Notes under the pieces: generated by a model
What the model saw: only the letters and a program-made list of their open reading frames with translations
The model's database searches: none
What the model was told of the DNA's origin: nothing
Position numbers and translations under genes: made by a program
DNA from: Neorhodopirellula lusitana
GTDB lineage: Bacteria; Planctomycetota; Planctomycetia; Pirellulales; Pirellulaceae
Direction of reading: 5' to 3'
Length of the DNA stretch: 64,000 nt
Assembly: GCF_900182915.1 (NCBI RefSeq)
Contig: NZ_FXUG01000023.1
Location: 1-64,000, forward strand
Shown: one piece after another, positions 45,504 to 53,686 of the stretch
Layout of the letters: each line of letters begins with the position of its first letter
Numbering within the stretch: the stretch's first letter is position 1

Positions 45504-46058
45504 TCAAAGCGAGGCCGATTGGTTTTCAATCCGCTTCAAGATATCGCGGATCTCGACCAACGTCGCTTGAACATTTGAATCCACTTTCAAATCCGGTTCC
45601 CCGTGCGATGCCAAATGAGCCGGCTCGCCACTGGTCACCCGATCACGCTGCTCCAACACCGCATCGCGAAAAGCTCGCCCGTTGCGAATGCCAGTCAGCC
45701 GAACCAAGGATCCCGGTCCAGATTGCCCGGCGGTTTCAACGCTGACTGCCTCCAGTTCCAACATTCGCATGATCGGCCCTTGGACCAGCCCCAGATCAGT
45801 GATGCGATCCAGCGGCACCGTCTTTTCTTGCCGAACCAACACGCCACGGCTGACCTTCAGGGTTCGCGCCGTCAGCGTGCAGCGATGGCTTCTTAAATAG
45901 AGCCCGGCGATGTACCAGGCCAGGGGAGCGATCAACGGCAAGAGCGGAATCAACACAAGAGTCAAGAGCGTTGTCAAAACCGCACTGATCAACCAGTACA
46001 CTTTGACCTTAGGATTGAATTCCGCTTCCCAAAGGATGGTTTCTTCTGAGACGTTCAT
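45504..46058 (-). CDS. Bacterial PH-domain membrane protein (YdbS/bPH2-like)
   Basis: This is a 184-residue protein from the ATG at 46058. Two membrane helices lie at about 20-60 (YWLISAVLTTLLTLVLIPL, then a second pair half). They are followed by a bPH2-like domain with LTARTLKVSRGVLVRQEKTV, PLDRITDLGLVQGP and VSVETAGQSG. The last 40 residues are helical and polar. The function is unknown; such proteins are common membrane components. Confidence 0.8.
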   Translation of the reverse strand: MNVSEETILWEAEFNPKVKVYWLISAVLTTLLTLVLIPLLPLIAPLAWYIAGLYLRSHRCTLTARTLKVSRGVLVRQEKTVPLDRITDLGLVQGPIMRMLELEAVSVETAGQSGPGSLVRLTGIRNGRAFRDAVLEQRDRVTSGEPAHLASHGEPDLKVDSNVQATLVEIRDILKRIENQSASL

Positions 46059-46190
46059 CGTTAAAAAGCAACCATTTCGAGTTGAGCGAATGTCCTGGCA
46101 AACCCTATTCGTTCGGCCGCCCCAAATCTTGGCACAGTTCCTGCATCTGGGCATCGATCCTAAGGTTCACCCACTAAGAACGCCCCCGTT

Positions 46191-46226
46191 TTCCCTGTCA
46201 GATCTCCTGTCAGATTCCCTGTCAGA
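46191..46226. repeat. 12-bp tandem repeat, three copies
   Basis: TTCCCTGTCAGA, TCTCCTGTCAGA and TTCCCTGTCAGA occur back to back. It lies in the roughly 420-base gap between the PH-domain and histidine kinase genes. Confidence 0.75.
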
Positions 46227-46309
46227 AAACGCCCCCTCAAACGTGGTGGATCTGATGAAAGCTGCTATCGCATGAGGCTATTTGACAACTTCGATTACGT
46301 TGATCGATT

Positions 46310-46372
46310 CAAAACAGACTGGGTTTACGCCAAAACAGACTGGGTTTACGCCAAAGCGGACTGGGCTTGTGG
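46310..46372. repeat. 21-bp tandem repeat, three copies
   Basis: Two identical units CAAAACAGACTGGGTTTACGC (46310-46330 and 46331-46351) are followed by a diverged third (46352-46372). The array is 105 bp upstream of the histidine kinase start. Confidence 0.85.
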
Positions 46373-46477
46373 ATCATCCCGGGGCAATCGGCAAGCCTGC
46401 GCCGGGTCGCTACAATCACCAGAACAAGTATCGTTGCGATCGACACTTTCCCCATTGCCGGATGAGTTCAAGGCCCG

Positions 46478-47380
46478 ATGAATTCGCCCCCAACCGACCC
46501 CAACGACTCGCCGCCGCCAGCAAACATGCCAGGCGAAGCATCCGCTGATCCCTCGGTCGACAAGAACCTTGCGGATACCGCGTTGCCGCCGGAAGCCTCC
46601 GGTTCTGGCAGTCCTCACTCCAGCCAAAACTCCACACGGAACACCGAACACGTTCGCCAGGCCGAACGCCATCAAGCGGAAATGGACGCCGCCCGCGACC
46701 AATACGAAGAACTCGCCGAACTGGCCGGATCGCTCGCCCACGAGATCAAAAATCCGCTGTCGATCATTCATATGAACATCGACCTACTCAGCGAAGACTT
46801 GGTCGAAATCGACACGCCGTCCAGCCGCCGTTGCCTGCCCCGCGTTGACATGGTTCGCAATCAATGCGAGCGAATGGAAGGCCTGCTTCGTGACTTCCTG
46901 CGCTACGCCCGACTGCGGCACATCGACCTGTTACCCGGCAGCCTGAACGACCAAGTTCGCCAAGTACTCGACGCCTACCAAGCCCAGGCTGACGCCCAAA
47001 AAATAGACCTGCAGCGTTATCTGGATCCCGATCTCCCTTCGATTCGGTTGCACAGCGACTCGTTGCAATCCGCCCTGATCAACCTGATCAAAAATGCACT
47101 CGAGGCCATGCCCGACGGCGGCCAACTCTGGGCTCGAACCTACAGCAATCGCGGCGGCGTGATCCTGGACCTGATCGACAGCGGATCGGGCCTGGACGAC
47201 AACACGGTGATGCACATGTTTGAACCGTTCTACAGCACCAAAGATGGCGGTTCAGGTTTGGGATTGCCGACCGCTCGCAAGATCATCGAGGCCCATGGTG
47301 GCCGGATTAGCGTGCAAAGTGAAGTTGGGCGGGGGACGAAATTTTCGCTGCAATTCCCCGTGCCGCCTCGGCTACAGTAG
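46478..47380 (+). CDS. Soluble sensor histidine kinase
   Basis: This is a 300-residue protein without a signal peptide or membrane segment. A disordered polar N-terminus (1-60) leads into a coiled coil. The H box is LAGSLAHEIKNPLS, with His88 as the phosphorylation site. The ATPase domain has LINLIKNALEAMPDG (N box), LIDSGSGL (G1), FEPFYSTKDGGSGLGL (F and G2) and GTKFSLQFP. No sensor domain is visible and no response regulator is adjacent, so the input and partner are unknown; NtrB-like regulation of a distant partner is possible. Confidence 0.9.
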   Translation: MNSPPTDPNDSPPPANMPGEASADPSVDKNLADTALPPEASGSGSPHSSQNSTRNTEHVRQAERHQAEMDAARDQYEELAELAGSLAHEIKNPLSIIHMNIDLLSEDLVEIDTPSSRRCLPRVDMVRNQCERMEGLLRDFLRYARLRHIDLLPGSLNDQVRQVLDAYQAQADAQKIDLQRYLDPDLPSIRLHSDSLQSALINLIKNALEAMPDGGQLWARTYSNRGGVILDLIDSGSGLDDNTVMHMFEPFYSTKDGGSGLGLPTARKIIEAHGGRISVQSEVGRGTKFSLQFPVPPRLQ

Positions 47381-47480
47381 AGCTTTCCGGCGGAGTGAGC
47401 ATTTCGTCGACCATTTCGGATTAGCGTATTGCGGCTCCGCAATTCGCTCTTCTCTTGCTCAACGATCCTCAGGAAGACCG

Positions 47481-48563
47481 ATGACCAGATCGCCACGGAT
47501 TCGCACTTGGCCCCTTGCTCTTTTAACCGCGTTTTCCTGCCTTCTAACGCCTGCCAACAGCCAAGCCGCACAGCCATTCTTGTTGCAAATGATTCGCGAC
47601 GATGCGGTGCATCAAGAGTTGCAACTGACCGACTCCCAGATCGACCAGGTGTACGAAGCGATCGCCCAGGTCGACCCTCGATGGTGGGTCAGCCGAATCA
47701 CACCGGCTGAAAAACAGCAGGCTGAAATTCAACAGCTCACCGACCAACTCCAGACCAATCTCGACGAACTACTCAACGCCGACCAGCGACTCCGCTTGCA
47801 ACAGCTAGTTCGGCAGGCCCACGGAACGCGCATGGCCCGCTCGCCCGGTGTCGCCGAAGCACTGCAATTGACGACCGAGCAACTCGCCGATTTGGAAACA
47901 CGGTTCACAGAAACCGATACCAAAGTCGCGGCAATCCAAAAGCAACTGGCCGCCAAAGACACCACCCCTCAAGCCGCAGCTCAAGAGATTGCCCAAGCTC
48001 AACAAAACGAACGCCAGGGCATCCTTGAAACGCTCACCACCGAACAACAGACCGCTATCGGACCGCTCGTCGGCAAGTCGTTCAATTTCTCCGCCATCAA
48101 ACGCACCTACCCTCGCGCCCCTGAATTCATCACCGAGGGCGCCACCTGGATCGGCGAATCACCCGTCCGCATGCAAGACCTACGCGGCAAAGTCGTGGCC
48201 GTGTATTTCTATGCGTTCCAGTGCATAAACTGCCAACGCAACTTCCCGCACTACAAGAGCTGGCACGATGACTTGGCCGACGAAGGGCTGGTCGTGATCG
48301 GCATCCAAACCCCCGAAACCTCCGCCGAACGCGACCCAAAACGAGTCCAAGAAGCCTACCAAAGTGATAAATTTCAGTTCCCAGTGCTGTTTGACGAAGC
48401 CTCCAACAATTGGCGGGCGTGGGGCAATACGATGTGGCCCACCACCTACCTGATCGACAAGCAAGGCTTCATCCGTCGCTGGTGGCAAGGAGAAATGAAT
48501 TGGCAGGGTACGCTTGGGGAGCAACAAATGCGAGAATCGATTCAAACGCTGCTCGCTGAGTGA
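47481..48563 (+). CDS. Secreted TlpA/redoxin-type thioredoxin-like protein with helical N-terminal domain
   Basis: This 360-residue protein starts from the ATG at 47481, which has AGGAAG 5 bases upstream. The signal peptide ends NSQAAQ (about residue 30). Residues about 35-210 form helices rich in Gln and Leu resembling an LTXXQ-like segment (LQLTDSQIDQVYEAI, repeated as LQLTTEQLADLE). The C-terminal domain is a TlpA-like thioredoxin fold with FQCINCQRNFPHY as the CxxC site and MWPTTYLIDKQG (cis-Pro). It probably reduces or shuffles disulfides in the periplasm. Confidence 0.87.
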   Translation: MTRSPRIRTWPLALLTAFSCLLTPANSQAAQPFLLQMIRDDAVHQELQLTDSQIDQVYEAIAQVDPRWWVSRITPAEKQQAEIQQLTDQLQTNLDELLNADQRLRLQQLVRQAHGTRMARSPGVAEALQLTTEQLADLETRFTETDTKVAAIQKQLAAKDTTPQAAAQEIAQAQQNERQGILETLTTEQQTAIGPLVGKSFNFSAIKRTYPRAPEFITEGATWIGESPVRMQDLRGKVVAVYFYAFQCINCQRNFPHYKSWHDDLADEGLVVIGIQTPETSAERDPKRVQEAYQSDKFQFPVLFDEASNNWRAWGNTMWPTTYLIDKQGFIRRWWQGEMNWQGTLGEQQMRESIQTLLAE

Positions 48564-48618
48564 TCTTTGGCGACACCCCTTGCCACCCACAATTCTCGCA
48601 ACACGGTCCCCTCGCCAG

Positions 48619-49551
48619 ATGGAACAGTCTTTCCTTGCCTACCTTCGAGGCCGAACTCGCAGCCTGCCCCAGGTCGAAGTGGGCATCGGCGACGATGCCG
48701 CCGTTCTCTCCATCGGCGACACTTCGCTACGCCAGGTCGCCTGCACCGACCAAATCATTGACGGCGTCGACTTCCTAAGCGAAACGCAATCGCTAGCCGA
48801 CATTGGCTACAAATCCATCGCGATTAATCTCAGCGACATTGCCGCGATGGGTGCAACGCCCACCGCGGCAATGGTGACTCTGGCACTCCCGAAAGACAAC
48901 GCCACCGAAATCGCCGGTGAAGTCTACGAAGGCATTCTCGAAGCCTGTGCAAAATACCAAGTTGCCATCGCCGGTGGTGACCTGTCCACGCACGACGGCG
49001 TGCTTTCGATCAGCGTCACCTTGCTGGGTACGGTCACCGATCCGTGGTTGCGCAGCACCGCGATCGAAGGGGATGCCGTATTCGTTTCCGGCTCCCTTGG
49101 CGGCAGCATCGCTGGCCGCCACCTCCGTCCCGAACCGCGAATCGAACTGGCAAACCAACTTCGACAACTCGCCCAGGTCCACGCCGCAATCGACGTCAGC
49201 GACGGCTTCAGCCTGGACCTCGACCGCATGCTGGCGGCCAGTCGAGTGGGAATCGAACTGGATATCGACGCCATTCCTATCTCCGATGCCGCTCAAGAAC
49301 TCGCCCAAACCAGCGGTCGATCACCGCTGGAACACGCTTGGAGCGACGGCGAGGACTTTGAAATCATCTTCACCGTTAGCGAAGAAGACGCAAAAAAACT
49401 CACCGACGCCCAACTCGAAACCCAAATTACTCGCGTCGGCACCGTGGTTGGACGAACCGGCCTTTGGAAACGAACCACGGGAAGCAAGTTCGAACGCGTC
49501 TTCCCGCAAGGCTACATCCACGAAGCAACCGCCACAGCATCTGAATCATGA
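48619..49551 (+). CDS. thiL: Thiamine-monophosphate kinase
   Basis: This 310-residue ATP-dependent enzyme makes thiamine diphosphate from thiamine monophosphate. The start is ATG 48619. Visible are VGIGDDAAVL (metal-binding Asp pair), INLSDIAAMGATPTA, AGGDLSTHDG, AAIDVSDGFSLDLDRM and WSDGEDFEIIF, the ThiL/PurM-type blocks. It overlaps the following gcvH-like gene by 4 bases (ATGA). Confidence 0.94.
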   Translation: MEQSFLAYLRGRTRSLPQVEVGIGDDAAVLSIGDTSLRQVACTDQIIDGVDFLSETQSLADIGYKSIAINLSDIAAMGATPTAAMVTLALPKDNATEIAGEVYEGILEACAKYQVAIAGGDLSTHDGVLSISVTLLGTVTDPWLRSTAIEGDAVFVSGSLGGSIAGRHLRPEPRIELANQLRQLAQVHAAIDVSDGFSLDLDRMLAASRVGIELDIDAIPISDAAQELAQTSGRSPLEHAWSDGEDFEIIFTVSEEDAKKLTDAQLETQITRVGTVVGRTGLWKRTTGSKFERVFPQGYIHEATATASES

Positions 49552-50048
49552 GCGACTCGTTCACCTTCGCGATGGGCGAGTTCGACGCCACGTTTCCGTC
49601 GAACTACCGATACGCCAAAAACCACATGTGGGCGTTACCGGTAGCGGATCCGAACGTTGCGTCTGGCACCGACAGCACTCAAACGACCTTTCGGTTTGGG
49701 CTGACCGCATACGCAGTTCGACTCTTACAGGACGTCTATTTCCTCGACTGGACGGTCGAGGCTCCTTCGCCCGTCAAGCTTCGCGGCGAAATCGGTTCGA
49801 TTGAAAGCAAGAAGGCGGAAAGCGATCTCTTCTCACCGGTCGCTGGACTGCTGACCAAGATCAACGCGGCCGCCCTGGACGACCCGGCACTGATCAATGC
49901 GGATCCCTATGGCACCGGGTGGCTGCTGGAAATCCAGTGCGAAGCGGGCGACAGCGACATCCTGCTCACCGCCGACCAATACGCCCAGCACCTCGAAGAA
50001 GCCTGGCAGGTTGCCCAACGAACCATCAAAGGCCAAGCGAACCAGTAG
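49548..50048 (+). CDS. GcvH-like lipoyl-domain protein
   Basis: This is a 166-residue protein of the glycine cleavage H family. The lipoylation site is in GSIESKKAESDLFSPVAG, where Lys89 aligns with the lipoyl Lys of GcvH. The segments YAKNHMWAL and FGLTAYAVRLLQDVYFLDW match the H-protein N-terminal part. It is longer than classical GcvH (about 130), with an extended acidic middle. It follows thiL by a 4-base overlap. The other glycine cleavage genes are not in the window, so it may be either a true H protein or a lipoyl-carrier paralogue. Confidence 0.82.
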   Translation: MSDSFTFAMGEFDATFPSNYRYAKNHMWALPVADPNVASGTDSTQTTFRFGLTAYAVRLLQDVYFLDWTVEAPSPVKLRGEIGSIESKKAESDLFSPVAGLLTKINAAALDDPALINADPYGTGWLLEIQCEAGDSDILLTADQYAQHLEEAWQVAQRTIKGQANQ

Positions 50049-50062
50049 CCTCGGCGGCAAAG

Positions 50063-50091
50063 AAATTGCCCCAAACTAGCTTGGCAATTTT
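50063..50091 (+). terminator. Hairpin after the GcvH-like gene
   Basis: AAATTGCC (50063-50070) pairs with GGCAATTT (50083-50090), with a 12-nt loop, 15 bases after the stop codon. It has only a short T-run. Confidence 0.5.
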
Positions 50092-50094
50092 GCA

Positions 50095-50159
50095 GTAGCC
50101 GATGTCGCCAGACTTCGGGGAAAATGCAGCTCCGAGTGAATTCTGGCGAGTCCAGCTAC
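50095..50159. repeat. Imperfect inverted repeat carrying the dispersed GTCGCCAGACTTCGGG core
   Basis: GTAGCCGATGTCGCCAGACT (from 50095) pairs imperfectly with a TCTGGCGAGTCCAGCTAC arm ending at 50159. It could fold into a long hairpin. The left arm shares a 16-bp core with 19617-19632. It resembles a REP-like intergenic element between convergent genes. Confidence 0.55.
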
Positions 50160-50203
50160 GGAAATTCCTCCCGGCTAAGCTAGCAAGATGAAGCTCGATG
50201 CGA

Positions 50204-50650
50204 CTACAGCTCCGCCGCGTCGATTGCCAACTTCACGTCCTCGTTGCCGTAAACGATCGACAAGAAAGCGGGGACATAGCGATCGACCATCGCACCACCG
50301 ACATACAAGATATGGTCGAGTACCTCGTCGCACGGAAAACTATCGCCCAAGGGCAGGGCGGTTTGATAACGAATTTCCCCGTCATCCAAGTCCATCTCGA
50401 ACTTGCCAAGCTTCAGCCCGTAATTAGCCCGAGTCACCGCCTCGGCAATCTGGGTGCGATAGCCCTCTGGAATCTTATTGGCGGGATGCGTGAACACCTG
50501 GATCATCGCATCTTCGACAATGATCATCACACGAATCTCGCCGTGTTTGCCATCAAACAACATGCGGAAAAGACCACGGTCATCGTCGAGATCGTACTTA
50601 ATATCCCCACGTTCTAAATACGCGGTGAATGAATCCGTTTGAGCGGACAT
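50204..50650 (-). CDS. YbjN-domain protein
   Basis: This is a 148-residue cytoplasmic, acidic protein from the ATG at 50650, with GGAG upstream. It contains FRMLFDGKHGEIRVMIIVED, then FTHPANKIPEGYRTQIAE and GKFEMDLDDGEIRYQTALP, which fit the YbjN/sensory-domain family. The function is not known; YbjN in enterobacteria is linked to motility and stress. It lies 25 bases after the esterase gene, in the same minus-strand unit as dapA. Confidence 0.8.
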   Translation of the reverse strand: MSAQTDSFTAYLERGDIKYDLDDDRGLFRMLFDGKHGEIRVMIIVEDAMIQVFTHPANKIPEGYRTQIAEAVTRANYGLKLGKFEMDLDDGEIRYQTALPLGDSFPCDEVLDHILYVGGAMVDRYVPAFLSIVYGNEDVKLAIDAAEL

Positions 50651-50675
50651 GTCGGTGACTCCGGGTGAGAGGTGG

Positions 50676-51533
50676 TCAGAGACGAATTTGTGCGAACAGC
50701 CAACGATACGTTTCTTCATCTGCGTAGGTCGCAGACCAACTATCGTGGCCCACACCGGGACGTTCAGTATAACGGAGTTCCCCAGAGTGACCCTGGTTCG
50801 CGATCGAGGAGATCATTTCTCGAGACCGCACCACGGGTACCACCGAATCGGCACCGCCATGGACAGCCCAAATATCGGTCGCCGCGTATCGATCAGCCCA
50901 AAGTGGATCGCCACCGCCGCAAACCGCGAGCATGGCCGCAAATCCATTCTTCGGAATTTCCAAATCGCGGGACTCCAAATCGCCGGATTCCTGATCCCCA
51001 GACTCCACAGCCAATCCTGGACAACGATACCGAGCCCCGGCATACCAGGTTCCGTACCCGCCCATTGAAAGTCCCGTCACGTACAAACGCGACAAATCGA
51101 CATCGGCTCGCTGAGTCATCTCATCAAGCAGCCCAAAAACAAGCTTCATCGCCGGGGATGGCTCCGCTGGGAACTGCCCCACGCCTGACTTTTGAGCCCA
51201 ATCGATCTCTACCCATCGCTTTCCGCTCGGGCATTGTGGCGCCACTAGTATCGCGGGAAAACGCTCACCGCGACCGTCCTGCAAAAACTCACGGGCACCG
51301 TGCTTCAACTGTGCCTCGTTGTCATCGCCTCGCTCTCCGGAACCGTGCAAAAACAGCACCAAGGGAAGCTTGGAAGCGTCCGCCTGAGCCTCTGGGACGT
51401 GCAGTCGGTAGTTAAGCTTTTCACCACTCGGGCCGACAAACTGCTCGCGAGTAAATGCGCCTTCCGCGATTACCACGTTGGTCCCCGCGACTAAAGCAAC
51501 GACGAACAAGCCCCAAAAACGCAACGAAACCAT
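50676..51533 (-). CDS. Secreted alpha/beta hydrolase (esterase/PHB-depolymerase-like)
   Basis: This is a 285-residue protein. The signal peptide is at residues 1-23 (ends VVIAEG). The alpha/beta hydrolase motifs are VLFLHGSGERGDDN (oxyanion region), VTGLSMGGYGTW (nucleophile Ser), AVHGGADSVVPV (Asp) and GVGHDSWSATY (His). This architecture matches esterases that cleave polyester or carbohydrate esters. The start ATG overlaps the dapA stop as TAATG (1-base overlap), so it is coupled to dapA although the functions are unrelated. Confidence 0.88.
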   Translation of the reverse strand: MVSLRFWGLFVVALVAGTNVVIAEGAFTREQFVGPSGEKLNYRLHVPEAQADASKLPLVLFLHGSGERGDDNEAQLKHGAREFLQDGRGERFPAILVAPQCPSGKRWVEIDWAQKSGVGQFPAEPSPAMKLVFGLLDEMTQRADVDLSRLYVTGLSMGGYGTWYAGARYRCPGLAVESGDQESGDLESRDLEIPKNGFAAMLAVCGGGDPLWADRYAATDIWAVHGGADSVVPVVRSREMISSIANQGHSGELRYTERPGVGHDSWSATYADEETYRWLFAQIRL

Positions 51534-52435
51534 TACGCGTTCACTCCATCCAGGCCAAATGCAACCAGCGTTTCCTTCAGAATCGCTCGTTCGTTCGCGT
51601 CCAATGCCACCATGGGCAAACGCAACTCACCCGTATCGCGACCGAGCATTTCCATCGCGGCCTTCACTGGAATGGGATTGGTCGAAAGTCCCAACATCTT
51701 GCTGCACAAGGAATACAGCCGATGGTGAACCTTCGCGGCTTCGGTGTAATCACCCGCTGCGGCAGCCTTCACCAATTCCAACATCACCGATGGAACGACG
51801 TTACCCGCGACGCTAATCACGCCTTCCGCACCGACGCTCATCATCGGCAGCGTCAGGGAATCGTCACCCGAAAGGACCGTCAAATCGGTCGTTCCTAAAA
51901 TCGCCGAGCACTGATCCAGCGATCCGGTTGCTTCCTTAACCATGGTGATGCCCGGTAGTTCGGCCAATCGCTGGATCGTTTCGACCTCGATGTTTTTGCC
52001 CGTCCGGCCAGGGATATTGTAAACGCAGACCGGCACATCAACGTCTTCGGCAATCGCCTTGAAGTGCTGATACATGCCCTCTTGAGTGGGCTTGTTGTAA
52101 TACGGTGCGACTTGCAGCGTCGCATCGGCGCCCTCGGCGACGGCTCGGCGGGTCAACCGAAGTGCTTCCGCGGTACTGTTGCTGCCCGTGCCCGCCATCA
52201 CTTTGGCACGCCCCGCCACGCAAGCAATTGTTTCCGCGATCACGCGTTCATGTTCGTCATGTGACAGCGTAGGCGATTCCCCAGTCGTGCCCGCGGGCAC
52301 AATACACTGGGTTCCTGCATCGAGCTGAAACTCAATTTGTTCGCGAAGACGATCAACATCCAACCGATCGTCACGCAGTGGGGTGACGATGGCGACCGCC
52401 AAACCGGCGAATTGGCTACCTTTCCGAAGACTCAT
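51533..52435 (-). CDS. dapA: 4-hydroxy-tetrahydrodipicolinate synthase
   Basis: This 300-residue TIM-barrel aldolase condenses pyruvate with aspartate semialdehyde, the first committed step to lysine and diaminopimelate. The start is ATG 52435. The Schiff-base lysine is K167 in [11 protein letters not shown], Tyr139 lies in [11 protein letters not shown], and [17 protein letters not shown] carries the pyruvate-binding TTGE. It is a bona fide DapA, unlike the paralogue at 17000-17917. It is the first gene of a minus-strand unit with the esterase and YbjN-like genes. Confidence 0.95.
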   Translation of the reverse strand: MSLRKGSQFAGLAVAIVTPLRDDRLDVDRLREQIEFQLDAGTQCIVPAGTTGESPTLSHDEHERVIAETIACVAGRAKVMAGTGSNSTAEALRLTRRAVAEGADATLQVAPYYNKPTQEGMYQHFKAIAEDVDVPVCVYNIPGRTGKNIEVETIQRLAELPGITMVKEATGSLDQCSAILGTTDLTVLSGDDSLTLPMMSVGAEGVISVAGNVVPSVMLELVKAAAAGDYTEAAKVHHRLYSLCSKMLGLSTNPIPVKAAMEMLGRDTGELRLPMVALDANERAILKETLVAFGLDGVNA

Positions 52436-52631
52436 TTTGCGAAACTGGCATTTTTGAAGGGGATGGGCGAACTTGAGCACCCGATATAGACTGTTTTGAC
52501 ATCAGTGTAGTGGGCCGACCACAACTATTGCGAGACCCACCATTGGTTTCAGGTTCGGCCTTGACAAATTCCGATTGTCCGCGATACTTCGCGGCTCGAT
52601 TGACCAACAGTAACCTTCTTTGTCGTCAACC

Positions 52632-52997
52632 ATGCCCACGATCAACCAACTCGTCCGTAAAAACCGGAAGCAGAAAAAGAGCCAGAGCAAGTCGCCGGTT
52701 CTAGAAAAATGCCCTCAAAAACAGGGTGTTTGCTTGCAAGTACGGACGATGACACCTAAGAAACCTAACTCGGCTCTTCGCAAGATCACTCGAGTTCGCC
52801 TCAGTAATGGCAAAGAAGTCACCGTCTACATCCCCGGCGAAGGCCACAACCTGCAAGAGCACTCGATTGTGCTTGTTCGCGGTGGACGTGTTCGTGACTT
52901 GCCGGGCGTTCGTTACCAAGTGGTTCGCGGATCTCGCGATGCACTGGGCGTGGATGGCCGTAAGCAATCACGCAGTCGCTACGGAGCCAAGAAGTAA
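52632..52997 (+). CDS. rpsL: 30S ribosomal protein S12
   Basis: This 121-residue protein of the small subunit decoding site starts from the ATG at 52632. Conserved blocks are [37 protein letters not shown] and [10 protein letters not shown]. The residue matching E. coli K88 (K87 without Met) is Arg88 in [11 protein letters not shown]43 is kept. It is 62 bases from rpsG. Confidence 0.98.
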   Translation: MPTINQLVRKNRKQKKSQSKSPVLEKCPQKQGVCLQVRTMTPKKPNSALRKITRVRLSNGKEVTVYIPGEGHNLQEHSIVLVRGGRVRDLPGVRYQVVRGSRDALGVDGRKQSRSRYGAKK

Positions 52998-53059
52998 TCT
53001 TCTGGCCCTTGCTTTCTCTATCAAGACACACCACACACACTTTCGATTGATCAGCTTTC

Positions 53060-53533
53060 ATGGGACGTATCACTTCCAGCCGCACCCAACTCAAGGGCGA
53101 CCCACGGCACCATTCGTTGTTGGCCAGTAAGTTCATCAACTGCTTGATGCTCGATGGCAAGAAGACAACCGCTCAGCGAGTTTTCTACGACGCGTTGGAA
53201 GAAATTGGCAAACGCCATGAAGGCGAAGAAGAACCCATCGCGGTTTTCGAAGCCGCTTTGGAAAACATCAAGCCTTACATCGAAGTTCGATCCAAACGGG
53301 TCGGTGGTGCTAGCTACCAAGTTCCAATGCAAGTCAACAAGGCTCGCCAACAAAGCCTGGCAATTCGCTGGGTCCTTGGTGCGGTTCGTGACAAAAAGGG
53401 ACGCCCAATGCACTTGAAGCTGGCTGACGAATTGCTCGCCGCTTACAAAAAAGAAGGTGCCGCGTACACCAAACGCGAAAACACCCACCGGATGGCCGAC
53501 GCTAATAAGGCGTTCGCTCACTTCGCTTGGTAG
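53060..53533 (+). CDS. rpsG: 30S ribosomal protein S7
   Basis: This is a 157-residue S7, close to the usual 156. It has [40 protein letters not shown] and [18 protein letters not shown] as typical rRNA-binding blocks. The end (TYKKEG...KAFAHFAW) is of normal bacterial length. It lies between rpsL and a strong terminator. Confidence 0.98.
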   Translation: MGRITSSRTQLKGDPRHHSLLASKFINCLMLDGKKTTAQRVFYDALEEIGKRHEGEEEPIAVFEAALENIKPYIEVRSKRVGGASYQVPMQVNKARQQSLAIRWVLGAVRDKKGRPMHLKLADELLAAYKKEGAAYTKRENTHRMADANKAFAHFAW

Positions 53534-53576
53534 CGTCTCCCGCTACCCACAAAAGCTTTCAGACATCACAATAGTT

Positions 53577-53612
53577 CGCGATCCGGTTTCATCCGGATCG
53601 CGATTTTTTTTT
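53577..53612 (+). terminator. Intrinsic terminator between rpsG and fusA
   Basis: A perfect 10-bp stem (CGCGATCCGG / CCGGATCGCG, 53577-53586 and 53593-53602) with a 6-nt loop, one A and nine Ts (53604-53612). Confidence 0.92.
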
Positions 53613-53686
53613 GCCGATTCGTTCAGCCCGCGTCTCGTGGCAACTTCTGTTGCTGAACACCGAACACCGACTACTGACAAACTCAA

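Noticed and set aside
48917-49804. A 295-codon plus-strand frame
   Set aside because: It is a shifted frame across thiL and the GcvH-like gene, both of which are clear homologues in other frames.
50672-51415. A 247-codon plus-strand open frame
   Set aside because: It is fully antisense to the esterase gene, is Arg/Pro-rich as expected of a shadow frame, and has no domain.
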